Part shown: positions 1 through 8,261 of the stretch, piece by piece
Layout: every line of letters starts with the position of its first letter
Position numbering within the stretch: position 1 is the stretch's first letter
NCBI GenBank assembly: GCA_023299965.1
Contig: JALZVN010000089.1
Coordinates: 1 to 28,231 of the forward strand
Direction: 5' to 3'
Source of the DNA: Saprospiraceae bacterium
GTDB taxonomy: Bacteria; Bacteroidota; Bacteroidia; Chitinophagales; Saprospiraceae
Length of the DNA: 28,231 nt
Position numbers and translations under genes: made by a program
Notes under the pieces: generated by a model
Told to the model about the DNA's origin: nothing
Database searches by the model: none
Seen by the model: only the letters and a program-made list of their open reading frames with translations

Positions 1-66
1 TCAACCGACGATCAGGAAGTAGAGAAAGCATTTCAATCAAAAAAGATAAAAGGAAGAGATCACTAA
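1..66 (+). CDS. 3' end of an unidentified gene (partial)
   Basis: The first 66 bases read as one open frame of 21 codons ending in TAA at 64-66, five bases before the ATG of the next gene. The visible tail is hydrophilic and lysine-rich, ending in KIKGRDH. Tight spacing to the DUF368 gene suggests it is the upstream member of the same operon. Too little is present to name a family, and the 5' part lies outside the window. Confidence 0.55.
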   Translation, partial: STDDQEVEKAFQSKKIKGRDH

Positions 67-71
67 ATAAG

Positions 72-1061
72 ATGAGTAATAAACAACACAGTACAGTAGG
101 TTTAATGATTAGAGGAGCCGCTATGGGAATGGCAGAAGTCATCCCGGGCGTATCCGGAGGTACAATTGCTTTCATTACAGGAATCTACGAGAGACTTATC
201 AACAGTATTAAATCCATTGGATTCCCCCTAATCGGTGTTGCCAAAAAAGAGGGTATTTCTGGACTATGGAAAGCTGTCGATGGAAACTTCTTGCTATTCT
301 TAATCAGTGGCATGATCGGAGGTATAGTGATTGGAGTATTCGGCATCTCGTATCTTTTAGAGCAGTTCCCTCCTATCGTTTGGGCTTTTTTCTTTGGCTT
401 GATTCTGGGTTCTGTATTCTACATTGGTCGCCAGATCAAAGGCTGGACATGGAAAGAGATCCTAGCTTTGATTGTTTGTACGGTCACGGCTTATCTCTTA
501 ACCACATCTCTACCTGCTGCAGGTTCTACCTCTTATGTATATGTGTTTATATCCGGTATGATAGCTATTAGTGCACTGATTTTACCAGGTATTTCGGGTA
601 GCTTTATCTTGCTCATTATGGGTATGTATACCTATATCGTGCAAGATACTTTAAAAGGAGTGCTATCCACTTTTGCTACAGATAAGATCATAACTATGAT
701 GGTCTTTGGTATGGGCTGCCTGACAGGTCTAGTGACGATTTCTAGAGTCTTGTCTTGGACCTTTGCTAACTATAAGAACATCACTCTTGCGGCTTTGACT
801 GGATTTATGTTAGGTTCACTAAACAAGATTTGGCCTTGGAAGCAGGCAACAGAATGGCTTAGAGATTCTGCTGGCAAGATCATCATGGATGAAGAAACTG
901 GGCTACCAGACAAGATATTGATGGAAGACAATATAAGTCCTTCTGCTTATGAAGCGGCTACCGGATTGAGCGGGTATCTTCCTCTAGCGATCGTCTTCTT
1001 CTTGCTAGGTTTGGGGATTGTATTTCTAATGGCTAAAGCCGATGACAGCAAAGAAGACTAG
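72..1061 (+). CDS. popT: DUF368 family polyprenyl-phosphate transporter (PopT-like)
   Basis: This is a 329-residue polytopic membrane protein of the DUF368 family. Family members (PopT) have been assigned to recycling of undecaprenyl phosphate, the lipid carrier for peptidoglycan and surface glycans, across the cytoplasmic membrane. Two related signature loops are visible: AEVIPGVSGG at residues 21-30 and SALILPGISGS at 167-177. This is the internal repeat expected of an inverted-repeat transporter fold. Hydrophobic segments cover most of the chain, and the C-terminus is short and charged. The stop is 6 bases before aroE, so cotranscription is likely. No Shine-Dalgarno sequence precedes the ATG, as is usual in Bacteroidota. 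Family assignment is firm; the substrate is inferred from the family. Confidence 0.9.
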   Translation: MSNKQHSTVGLMIRGAAMGMAEVIPGVSGGTIAFITGIYERLINSIKSIGFPLIGVAKKEGISGLWKAVDGNFLLFLISGMIGGIVIGVFGISYLLEQFPPIVWAFFFGLILGSVFYIGRQIKGWTWKEILALIVCTVTAYLLTTSLPAAGSTSYVYVFISGMIAISALILPGISGSFILLIMGMYTYIVQDTLKGVLSTFATDKIITMMVFGMGCLTGLVTISRVLSWTFANYKNITLAALTGFMLGSLNKIWPWKQATEWLRDSAGKIIMDEETGLPDKILMEDNISPSAYEAATGLSGYLPLAIVFFLLGLGIVFLMAKADDSKED

Positions 1062-1067
1062 GTAAAT

Positions 1068-1820
1068 ATGAAAAAACTTGGTCTGATCGGAAAGGACATT
1101 GAGTATTCGTTTTCAAAGCAATACTTCCAATCAAAATTTGAGAAAGAAGATATCAAAGACTACTCTTATGCACTCTATTCATTAGATCATATCCATCAGT
1201 TACCTGCACTTATACAAGCTAATCCCGCCTTAGTTGGGCTGAACGTTACAATTCCATACAAGAAGGAAGTATTCAAATATCTACATCAAATAGACGAAAC
1301 TGCACTAAGAATAGGTGCTGTAAATACGCTGGTCATTTTTGAAGACAAGCAAATAAAAGGATACAATACAGATGTACTTGGATTCAAAAAAACATTATTA
1401 GAATTTATAGGCAAGGGGCCAGCTTTAAAAGCCCTTGTATTAGGCACAGGAGGCGCCTCGCAAGCCATCACCTTTGTTCTAGACGAATTAGGGATTCCTT
1501 ATCAACTGGTGAGTCGCTCGTCTAATAAGGGCATTGCTTATGACGCTTTAGGTGAAAAAATCATATCAAGCCATAAACTAATCATCAATTGCACCCCTTT
1601 AGGAACGTTTCCAAATGTAAACGAAGCCGTTGAGCTACCATATCAGCACATTAGTGAACAACACTTTCTGTTTGATTTGGTATATAACCCTCAAAAATCA
1701 CTATTTTTACAGCGAGGAGAATCGAAAGGAGCAAAAATATTGAATGGTTACAGAATGCTTGAGATACAAGCCATAGAAGCCTGGAAAATATGGGTTAACA
1801 CAAATACTAACATTAGATAA
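1068..1820 (+). CDS. aroE: shikimate dehydrogenase
   Basis: AroE reduces 3-dehydroshikimate to shikimate with NADPH in the chorismate pathway for aromatic amino acids; it is cytosolic. At 250 residues it is slightly short for the family (about 270). The N-terminal substrate domain shows the shikimate-binding S-F-S at 14-16, GLNVTIPYK with catalytic Lys65, GAVNT around Asn86, and the N-T-D motif with Asp102. The NADP-binding loop GTGGAS is at 126-131, followed by a conserved NCTPLG segment. Near the C-terminus the usual NGLxML is NGYRMLEIQA. It is 6 bases after the DUF368 gene and 4 bases before proline dehydrogenase, so the three probably form one transcript. Confidence 0.95.
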   Translation: MKKLGLIGKDIEYSFSKQYFQSKFEKEDIKDYSYALYSLDHIHQLPALIQANPALVGLNVTIPYKKEVFKYLHQIDETALRIGAVNTLVIFEDKQIKGYNTDVLGFKKTLLEFIGKGPALKALVLGTGGASQAITFVLDELGIPYQLVSRSSNKGIAYDALGEKIISSHKLIINCTPLGTFPNVNEAVELPYQHISEQHFLFDLVYNPQKSLFLQRGESKGAKILNGYRMLEIQAIEAWKIWVNTNTNIR

Positions 1821-1824
1821 TAAC

Positions 1825-3018
1825 ATGTCAGCAACATCTAAAAACACGGGTATTGATTTCAATAATACGGAAATTGCTTTTGCCCACAAATCCAATAAAG
1901 AGCTCACCAAAAGTAAACGCCTTTTCTTTGTGATGGGAAAATCTTGGCTAGTCAATCTCATGTCCCCTCTTGGTTTATTTGCCATCAAATACAAATTGCC
2001 TTTTGCCAAGAGTATAATTAAGAAAACCATCTTTTCGCAGTTTATCGGCGGGACTACGCTGGAGGAAGCACAGGCTAGTATTAATAATCTTTCTGATAAT
2101 AAATGTTCTACTTTCCTCGATTATGGTATTGAAGGAAAGGAGAGCGTTGAAGATTTTGAAAGGACAAAAAAAGAAAATCTTAGGGCGGTTACTTTTGCCG
2201 CTTCTAATCAATCTGTGCCTATTGTTACCGTGAAAGTTACAGGTCTTACTACTACTGAAGTCGTGGAGCGCTTTGGTCCCAATACGCCAACTTCAGAAAA
2301 AGTACAACTAGAATTTAAAGAAGCGCTTGAAAGACTAGATGCAATATGTTCTCTAGCCCACCAGCAAGGAGTAGCCATCTATATCGACGCAGAAGAGTCT
2401 TGGACACAAGATTGTATTGATCACATGGTAGAGAAAATGATGATCAAGTACAATGAAGAAAGAGCCGTTGTCTACAATACCTTTCAAATGTATCGTAAAG
2501 ATCGTCTACAGTTTTTGAAAGACTCCCATCAAAAGGCATTAATGGAAGGATATATTTTAGGAGCAAAACTAGTACGTGGAGCTTATATGGTCAAGGAACG
2601 AGCTCATGCTTCTGAGAAGAATTATCCTTCTCCTATTCACGATACAAAGGCTGACACAGACAAGTCATTCAATGATGGACTAAGCTATTGTATTCAGCAT
2701 ATAGAAACGATAGCTTGCTGTAATGCATCTCACAATGCAGAAAGTAATTATTTATTTGCCAATATGGTCGCAGAAAAGAGTATTCCTAAGAATCACAGCC
2801 ATGTTAATTTCTGCCAACTCTATGGTATGAGTGATAATATTACTTTCAACCTAGCTGCAGCTGGTTATAATGCTGCAAAGTATGTTCCTTACGGACCTGT
2901 CAAAGAGGTGATTCCTTACTTAATTAGAAGAGCGCAGGAAAACACTAGTGTTACCGGTGACATGAGTCGTGAACAAAAGATGATCAGTGAGGAAGTAAAG
3001 CGAAGAAAAAACGCTTAA
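1825..3018 (+). CDS. proline dehydrogenase (stand-alone PRODH)
   Basis: This 397-residue enzyme of the proline dehydrogenase family (FAD-linked TIM barrel) would oxidise proline to pyrroline-5-carboxylate, feeding electrons to quinone. It is a single-domain protein, not a PutA fusion: there is no P5C dehydrogenase domain. Family landmarks are YIDAEESW at 186-193, GAKLVRGAYMVKE near 246-258, and the C-terminal IRRAQEN, whose paired arginines bind the substrate carboxylate in known structures. It is the last gene of the plus-strand run and starts 4 bases after aroE. Its TAA stop overlaps the stop of the opposite-strand gene within the tetranucleotide TTAA at 3015-3018, leaving no room for a terminator hairpin between them. 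Confidence 0.92.
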   Translation: MSATSKNTGIDFNNTEIAFAHKSNKELTKSKRLFFVMGKSWLVNLMSPLGLFAIKYKLPFAKSIIKKTIFSQFIGGTTLEEAQASINNLSDNKCSTFLDYGIEGKESVEDFERTKKENLRAVTFAASNQSVPIVTVKVTGLTTTEVVERFGPNTPTSEKVQLEFKEALERLDAICSLAHQQGVAIYIDAEESWTQDCIDHMVEKMMIKYNEERAVVYNTFQMYRKDRLQFLKDSHQKALMEGYILGAKLVRGAYMVKERAHASEKNYPSPIHDTKADTDKSFNDGLSYCIQHIETIACCNASHNAESNYLFANMVAEKSIPKNHSHVNFCQLYGMSDNITFNLAAAGYNAAKYVPYGPVKEVIPYLIRRAQENTSVTGDMSREQKMISEEVKRRKNA

Positions 3019-5843
3019 ATCTTCACCAACTTAGTATAAAATATGTCTTCGCCAATAGTCATTTCCATAATGAAAACGCCGGAAGTATATTTATTCAAGT
3101 CTATTTGATAGCTGCTATTTAAGTTTGCCGCGGACAAATGTTCTTTTCCATCTAAGGAAAGAACTCTAATATCAAAGTTTTCCAAACCCTTATAATTTAC
3201 CTGAAAGTATTGGCTACTAGGATTTGGATAGACTTCTATATCTTGATTTTCAGAAATGTCAAATACGGCATTTGTCTCAAGGTCAAGCGAAACCAATTCA
3301 CTTCTACACGCTATAGTACTTGCAGAAACACTCCAATCATAAAAATAATAGAAGAAGGTTTCCCCAAAGTTGGATCCGTTTATAGAAATCAAATTGTCTA
3401 TTTCATATGGATAGGATAAGCTCGCACCAAAATCTGCAGAACTTCTTCTTAGTCTAGGAGAGGGAAAACCGAATGATTCAATATTCTGTTCTGAACTCGT
3501 AGTCAATAGATAGTCAGTACCTGCTTCAATGGCAAAATTCAAATCTACTGTGGAAGAACCAATTGGTATATCTGTAGTTAATTCTTCGACAATATTTCCA
3601 TCAGAATCTAGCAATTGTATAGTTCTAAGACCAGCCATATCAGTAAGCACAGTTATTTGATTTAAAAGTATATCATCCATCACATCAAAAATCATCCCTC
3701 CATTAAACTCATCGGAATTAAAATTACTAGAGCCTTCATGTAGTCTCTCCCCTACGCTAGTAGGCATACTCAATTGACCAGTGCTAGAGCTTACGTACAC
3801 GACAGTTGGTGCATCAACGACGTTCAGCATTAGTTCATTACCAGCACCAATAAGAATCTCGCCTAATGGATCACTAAACCATTGTAGATTTTCTCCCTCA
3901 GCAGTTAATGTGATTGTGTCATCGTTAAATTCAAAAGCTACATTTATAGGTAAAGTTACTGCTGGTAATACTTCTACTTGGATATTATTAGAAGATATTA
4001 GCCCACAAGTTCCTTGCATAGCAGCTGTCACATTTTGAGTTTCAAATATTTCTATAGACGCAGATGTGGAACCATCAAACCATTCCACTAACTCTCCTGA
4101 ATCACTTGATATAATTACAGACTTTCCAGCACAAACAATTAAATCCTGACTCGTAGAAATAACAAAACTTTCCATAGGATCTACGGCCACCTCAATTGCA
4201 CTGGAAGTGGCAACACATCCTGATACGGGATCGGTTATTTGGGCAAAGAATACACCTGATGAATTTACCGTTATGCTCTGCGTGTTTTGACCATTGCTCC
4301 AAAGGTAATTGAAGCCAGCTGGTGCTGTTAGTAGTACATTATCCCCTGAACAAATCGTGGTTTCTCCATTGACAGCAATATTTGAAGGAGGTGTGATACA
4401 GTTATTTTCCTCTATCATTATGAATTGATCTATAGAAATATTATCGTGGCGATCTATCAAACCTGATGGCCAGCGAACTACTATAGAATCAACTGATGTA
4501 CTCGCACCTATTCCAAAGTGTTGAGTTTTAGTATGACACGTACCATAGCTTTCTCCAGCTCTTACCTCTCTGACCATCATACCCCAATCTCCATATAGTT
4601 CTATCCTAGAACCAACACCTTCTCTATTACTCTGGATACCTTCAAGTTGCACTGCTAGCCAGTGGTTATCATTAGAAGTATTCAACCATAATTTATCTTT
4701 TGTACTTGAAGGAGTATTAAATCCAGCACCATAACTAAACATCATATCTAAAAATCCATCATGGTTCAAATCTCCAACAGCGAATGAATGCTCATCATCT
4801 ACTAAGCCATTCCTATTTTCTTCTATTTCAGTAAACGTTTTATCCCCGTTGTTTCTATACAGTTGACCTTCGGTTCCAGTCACCATCAAATCTACAAAGC
4901 CATCGTTGTCAAAATCTTTCATGACAGCTTGTATAGGTAAGCCATTAATGTCAATGCCACTCTGATCAGTGATATCTACAAATGCCGCATTGTTATTATT
5001 TTCAAATAATTGAGCAGGACCATCATGATTTGTAACAAATAAATCCATGTCTCCATCATTGTCTATATCCTGAAATTCCGCAGTCCAAGATTGGAATCCG
5101 ATATCTAGTCCATATCCTGCTGCAGACTCCGTAAAAGTACCGTCACCATTGTTGATCCATAGCTGATTGATCCTTCTTACATCTGTCATATCTGTAACGG
5201 CTTGCCTACACTTAGCGATGTAATAATCCATCAAGCCATCTCCATTCACATCTGACCAGATATTTCCATAGTTTCCTGAGTTATCTTCGTCCCCCGAAAA
5301 CTTCATAAAAGGAAGAGTTGCCACTGCAGAAAGGGTCCCGTTACCATTGTTCATGTATACGCTATTGGGACCATCATCATGACAAGCCACTGCATCCAGG
5401 AAACCATCATTATTAATATCAAAGTAAGAAACTGCCTGCACAAAAATATCTTGACCATCTAGGAAATCAACCTGAATAGAACCATCTCTTTTTGCATCTA
5501 CTAGCCTTACTTCTTCATAAGCTCCCCCAGTTAAAATTTTTGCTGTCCCATTATTAGTGACATCGCCAATAGTCATCCCCCAATTACTAGGTCCTAAGGT
5601 TGGATAATCAACAACATTGAATGTTTTATCAAGATTTTGATAACTTATGAATAAATCTCTAGTTTGATCTAAGCTAATTATATCATCCAATCCATCACCA
5701 TCAATATCCGATATGCCCATTGGAGCTCCAGAACTAACGTCCAAATTCAAATTTGATTCGTCAATCTGCTGAAAAGAAATTTGTCCACTTGAAACTGTAA
5801 GGATAAACAAACTCAATAGTATAATAGTAGAATAAATCTTCAT
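3015..5843 (-). CDS. secreted FG-GAP/VCBS repeat protein with ASPIC/UnbV domain and T9SS type A sorting signal
   Basis: This is a predicted extracellular protein of 942 residues from the ATG at 5843. The open frame extends 19 codons further, to 5900, but only the internal start gives a clean signal peptide (MKIYSTIILLSLFILTVSS). After it come FG-GAP/VCBS repeats (about residues 35-385) with many Asp-rich calcium-type loops such as DIDGDGLDD and DFDNDGFVD. An ASPIC/UnbV (CRTAC1-like) domain follows at about 394-477, containing VGSRIELYG and HFGIG. Then come Ig-like segments (CSGDNVLLTAP, VCAGKSVIIS) to about 680 and a less defined region. The C-terminus is a type A sorting signal with VYPNPSSQYF near residue 870 and a final FYTKLVKI. 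It is probably a beta-propeller adhesin or binding protein; the ligand is unknown. Confidence 0.9.
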   Translation of the reverse strand: MKIYSTIILLSLFILTVSSGQISFQQIDESNLNLDVSSGAPMGISDIDGDGLDDIISLDQTRDLFISYQNLDKTFNVVDYPTLGPSNWGMTIGDVTNNGTAKILTGGAYEEVRLVDAKRDGSIQVDFLDGQDIFVQAVSYFDINNDGFLDAVACHDDGPNSVYMNNGNGTLSAVATLPFMKFSGDEDNSGNYGNIWSDVNGDGLMDYYIAKCRQAVTDMTDVRRINQLWINNGDGTFTESAAGYGLDIGFQSWTAEFQDIDNDGDMDLFVTNHDGPAQLFENNNNAAFVDITDQSGIDINGLPIQAVMKDFDNDGFVDLMVTGTEGQLYRNNGDKTFTEIEENRNGLVDDEHSFAVGDLNHDGFLDMMFSYGAGFNTPSSTKDKLWLNTSNDNHWLAVQLEGIQSNREGVGSRIELYGDWGMMVREVRAGESYGTCHTKTQHFGIGASTSVDSIVVRWPSGLIDRHDNISIDQFIMIEENNCITPPSNIAVNGETTICSGDNVLLTAPAGFNYLWSNGQNTQSITVNSSGVFFAQITDPVSGCVATSSAIEVAVDPMESFVISTSQDLIVCAGKSVIISSDSGELVEWFDGSTSASIEIFETQNVTAAMQGTCGLISSNNIQVEVLPAVTLPINVAFEFNDDTITLTAEGENLQWFSDPLGEILIGAGNELMLNVVDAPTVVYVSSSTGQLSMPTSVGERLHEGSSNFNSDEFNGGMIFDVMDDILLNQITVLTDMAGLRTIQLLDSDGNIVEELTTDIPIGSSTVDLNFAIEAGTDYLLTTSSEQNIESFGFPSPRLRRSSADFGASLSYPYEIDNLISINGSNFGETFFYYFYDWSVSASTIACRSELVSLDLETNAVFDISENQDIEVYPNPSSQYFQVNYKGLENFDIRVLSLDGKEHLSAANLNSSYQIDLNKYTSGVFIMEMTIGEDIFYTKLVKI

Positions 5844-5932
5844 TTTGAACAAGTTGATTGTGAAACTATTAGTGATGTCTAAAAGTAATAATCTTAGCAC
5901 ATAAATAGTGCTATATTCGAGCCATTTTAGTC

Positions 5933-6511
5933 CTAAGACTTACTTTTTCGTTGATACTTCGTCTTTAATCTTTCCTTAAAGCGCTTCTTCTTAGCTTTTT
6001 CCTTGTCCTTCTTCTTTTTCTTCTTCGCACGCTTTTTAGGGTCACCAATAGCAAAGTCACGTTTATCAAAAATATAGCGTATAGAAAGCCCCGTTTGTAA
6101 CACTATAGGGGAAGTACCACCTACTACATTGATAGCTGGCTTTAGATCATAAGACAGATTTAAGCGGGCTATATTGAATTCTGCGCCAATAATCGCTACA
6201 ACACCAAAAGGGTCCTCAAATTCACGTTCTTCTGAATAAAACCATCCTTTTTGAACTCCTCCTCCGTAATATATATTAAACCCTTTGGCAAGAATGCTAT
6301 TGTGTTTTTCTAACAATAAGGTTGCAATTGCCTGCTCTTGCGAAATAGGAGATTGAATAATACCTTCCAAAGTCAATTTATTGTCTATTCTAGCCTTCAA
6401 ACTAATGCCTATCTCCGTGCCCAATCGTATGCCACCAGAGAAGTTATAAGTTTGCGCAGAACAAGGAAAAGAGAGTGCAAACAAAGCTATAAACAAGAAT
6501 ACTTTCTTCAT
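5933..6511 (-). CDS. small predicted outer-membrane beta-barrel protein with a Lys-rich tail
   Basis: 192 residues. A signal peptide (residues 1-20, ending SFPCSAQ) is followed by about 135 residues of alternating polar and hydrophobic stretches with glycine turns, such as GGIRLGTEIGISLKA and LQTGLSIRYIF. This fits a small outer-membrane barrel of the kind common in Bacteroidota. Residues 159-192 form an extremely basic tail: 22 of 34 residues are Lys or Arg, including a run of six lysines. I do not recognise a named family. It lies 89 bases upstream of the FG-GAP gene on the same strand and could be cotranscribed. The tail might bind peptidoglycan, LPS or nucleic acid; that is speculation. 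Confidence 0.75.
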   Translation of the reverse strand: MKKVFLFIALFALSFPCSAQTYNFSGGIRLGTEIGISLKARIDNKLTLEGIIQSPISQEQAIATLLLEKHNSILAKGFNIYYGGGVQKGWFYSEEREFEDPFGVVAIIGAEFNIARLNLSYDLKPAINVVGGTSPIVLQTGLSIRYIFDKRDFAIGDPKKRAKKKKKKDKEKAKKKRFKERLKTKYQRKSKS

Positions 6512-6642
6512 ATTTTCAAAACGCTATTATTCTTCAAAAAAGTACATATTAACATGACACTAATATATAACCTTTTGGCTTTAGCGAGGCCTTATTCTCC
6601 TATTCCTTACTAATCTTTTACAATGAAATCTCTCACAGGGTA

Positions 6643-7512
6643 ATGCAAATCCAATTGCAATACTATATTTGCAATAAGATCAATAGGCTCAATTTGATAA
6701 ATATTCACGCTATTACTTCCGCATTGCGTTTCTACCTTCAGGCAGATACATACTATCGAGTCCATTCTCCTTTTGTATTCGAATTACTCGAAAATACTCT
6801 TGAAGATAATCGAGACTATTATGTCTTTGACAAACTCAACGCGCTTCGTAACGAATTGTATAAAAACAAAACTAAAATCCAGATTACAGACTTGGGAGCT
6901 GGTTCTAAAAAATCTAACAATCCTAGGCGATCCATTCAGAGTATTGCTAAAACGGCTGTCTCACCTATTTACCAAATTAAACTCTTATTCAAGCTTGTAA
7001 AAGAGTTGAAAGTTGAGCGCACTATTGAATTAGGCACTTCATTGGGGATCAGTGCCATATCTTTGGCTGCTTATGCTCAAAAAAACCAGGTACACACTTT
7101 AGAAGGTAGCCCATCTATCTTAGAAGTAGCTAAGGTCAATTTTGATATATTTGAGGCAAAAAATATTCACACCTATCTTGGACATTTTGACCAGCAGTTA
7201 CCTTATGCATTGACTAATGTAGAACAAGTTGATCTTTGTTATATCGACGGCAATCACGCAAAAGCGCCGACTATTAAGTATTTCGAAATGTGTTTGCCAC
7301 ATACACATAAGGATACTGTAATAATATTTGATGATATTTATTGGTCAAATGAGATGACTGAAGCTTGGCAGATTATAAAGAATCATAAATCCGTAAAGTT
7401 GACTCTTGATCTTTATTATTTTGGATTAGTATTCTTCAATCCTGACTTTAAAGAAATTCAGCATTTTAAAATACTAGCATCAAAACTCAAGCCTTGGCAA
7501 AGGTATTTTTAA
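6643..7512 (+). CDS. class I SAM-dependent methyltransferase
   Basis: The frame is 289 residues from the ATG at 6643. The Rossmann SAM-binding motif is visible as IELGTSLGIS (128-137), with an acidic strand end at HTLEGSP and later YIDGNHA and IIFDDIYWS, typical of Methyltransf_24-like O-methyltransferases. An upstream conserved patch HSPFVFE (41-47) and DLGAGSKK (83-90) matches a methyltransferase group common in Bacteroidota. In that group HSPFVF usually lies 20-25 residues from the N-terminus, so the first 17 residues here may not be translated. A TTG at 6694-6696 is an alternative start, and a promoter-like TATATTTG lies between the two. The substrate is unknown. The stop overlaps that of the opposite gene in a TTAA at 7509-7512. 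Confidence 0.88.
   Translation: MQIQLQYYICNKINRLNLINIHAITSALRFYLQADTYYRVHSPFVFELLENTLEDNRDYYVFDKLNALRNELYKNKTKIQITDLGAGSKKSNNPRRSIQSIAKTAVSPIYQIKLLFKLVKELKVERTIELGTSLGISAISLAAYAQKNQVHTLEGSPSILEVAKVNFDIFEAKNIHTYLGHFDQQLPYALTNVEQVDLCYIDGNHAKAPTIKYFEMCLPHTHKDTVIIFDDIYWSNEMTEAWQIIKNHKSVKLTLDLYYFGLVFFNPDFKEIQHFKILASKLKPWQRYF
6664..6671 (+). promoter_or_regulatory. possible Bacteroidota -7 box TATATTTG
   Basis: TATATTTG matches the TAnnTTTG -7 consensus exactly and lies 23 bases before the TTG codon at 6694. No TTG is seen at the expected 19-21 base distance upstream, so it is a half-supported promoter. If real, it would make the ATG at 6643 untranslated and the TTG the start. Confidence 0.3.
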
Positions 7513-8192
7513 CAAGAAACTGCTTTAGGAACAAGGGTTTCCTTACATTCCACTTTCATATATTGTAGCCGCTTATCCTGAAATGGAAATATAATGAATA
7601 CTGAAGTCCCATGACCACGCCCTTGAGATTCCACCTTAATCTCAGCATCATTATTCAATAAAATTCTCTTACTTAAGGTGAGACCTAGACCTATTCCCTT
7701 TACAAATTTTGCGGAATCTACTCCTCTAAAAAATGGAAGAAATATCTTTTCACTTTCACGACTACATATCCCTATCCCTTTATCTTGGATAGATAAAACT
7801 AAGGACTGCTCATCTCGCTCTAAGCTTATTTCGGCTTGCTGGCTACCTTCTGTATAGTGTAAGGCGTTCTCAAGAACCTGATTCAACACAAACTTTACTT
7901 GTGAAACATCCACATGTATTTTTTCACTTGTAAAAATGTTGGTTTTAAAAGCAGGTACTTTGAATTTTGGATTTTCTGTCAATACTTGATCTAGGATAGT
8001 AGATACTTTAAATTCCTTTCTGTCAACGTGACGATAAGATAGACAGCCATCTTCTAGCAATGAATCTATATATTGATTTACAAGCTTTTTACAACCTGTA
8101 TTGGAAGACAATCGGTGGTTAGTTATGTCATTTGAGTTGACACGTCTAAAACTTCCTCCATTCTGCTCTCTTTGTCCAAATAAATTTTCCAT
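7509..8192 (-). CDS. histidine-kinase-like ATPase without an evident phospho-acceptor helix
   Basis: 227 residues. The C-terminal two thirds is a complete HATPase_c domain. The N box is LNQVLENALHYT with Asn109, the G1 box is DKGIGI (137-142), the F box is FLPFF (151-155) and the G2 box is GIGLGL (166-171). Residues 33-55 (GCKKLVNQYIDSLLEDG) resemble the second helix of a HisKA dimerisation domain. The first helix with the usual H-E/D-x-R-T-P box is absent; the only candidate is His26 in NHRLSS, which is a poor match and too close to helix 2. There are no membrane segments or sensor domain. It lies 69 bases downstream of the TPR hybrid kinase on the same strand, suggesting a shared pathway. 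It may be a reduced kinase, a phosphatase-type regulator or a partner of the hybrid kinase. Confidence 0.82.
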   Translation of the reverse strand: MENLFGQREQNGGSFRRVNSNDITNHRLSSNTGCKKLVNQYIDSLLEDGCLSYRHVDRKEFKVSTILDQVLTENPKFKVPAFKTNIFTSEKIHVDVSQVKFVLNQVLENALHYTEGSQQAEISLERDEQSLVLSIQDKGIGICSRESEKIFLPFFRGVDSAKFVKGIGLGLTLSKRILLNNDAEIKVESQGRGHGTSVFIIFPFQDKRLQYMKVECKETLVPKAVSC

Positions 8193-8245
8193 TTCTTACG
8201 GTTTTTAATAAAATGGAGGGAAGACGCTTAGTAAAGTAGATAAAA

Positions 8246-8253
8246 CAAAATTA
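8246..8253 (-). promoter_or_regulatory. possible -7 box for the small kinase gene
   Basis: On the minus strand this reads TAATTTTG, an exact TAnnTTTG match, 53 bases before the ATG of the small kinase gene and just after the stop of the hybrid kinase. A -33 TTG at the right distance is not present (the sequence there is TTTTA). It could allow independent expression of the downstream gene. Confidence 0.3.
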
Positions 8254-8261
8254 ATGCCATA

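Noticed and set aside
5844..5900. Upstream extension of the FG-GAP protein to a start at 5900
   Set aside because: The 19 extra residues would precede and disrupt a normal signal peptide that begins at the internal ATG 5843.
5844..5932. Hairpin TAGCAC/GTGCTA as a terminator between the two minus-strand genes
   Set aside because: Only six pairs, AT-rich, with no T-tract; it is not convincing, and the spacing is compatible with cotranscription.
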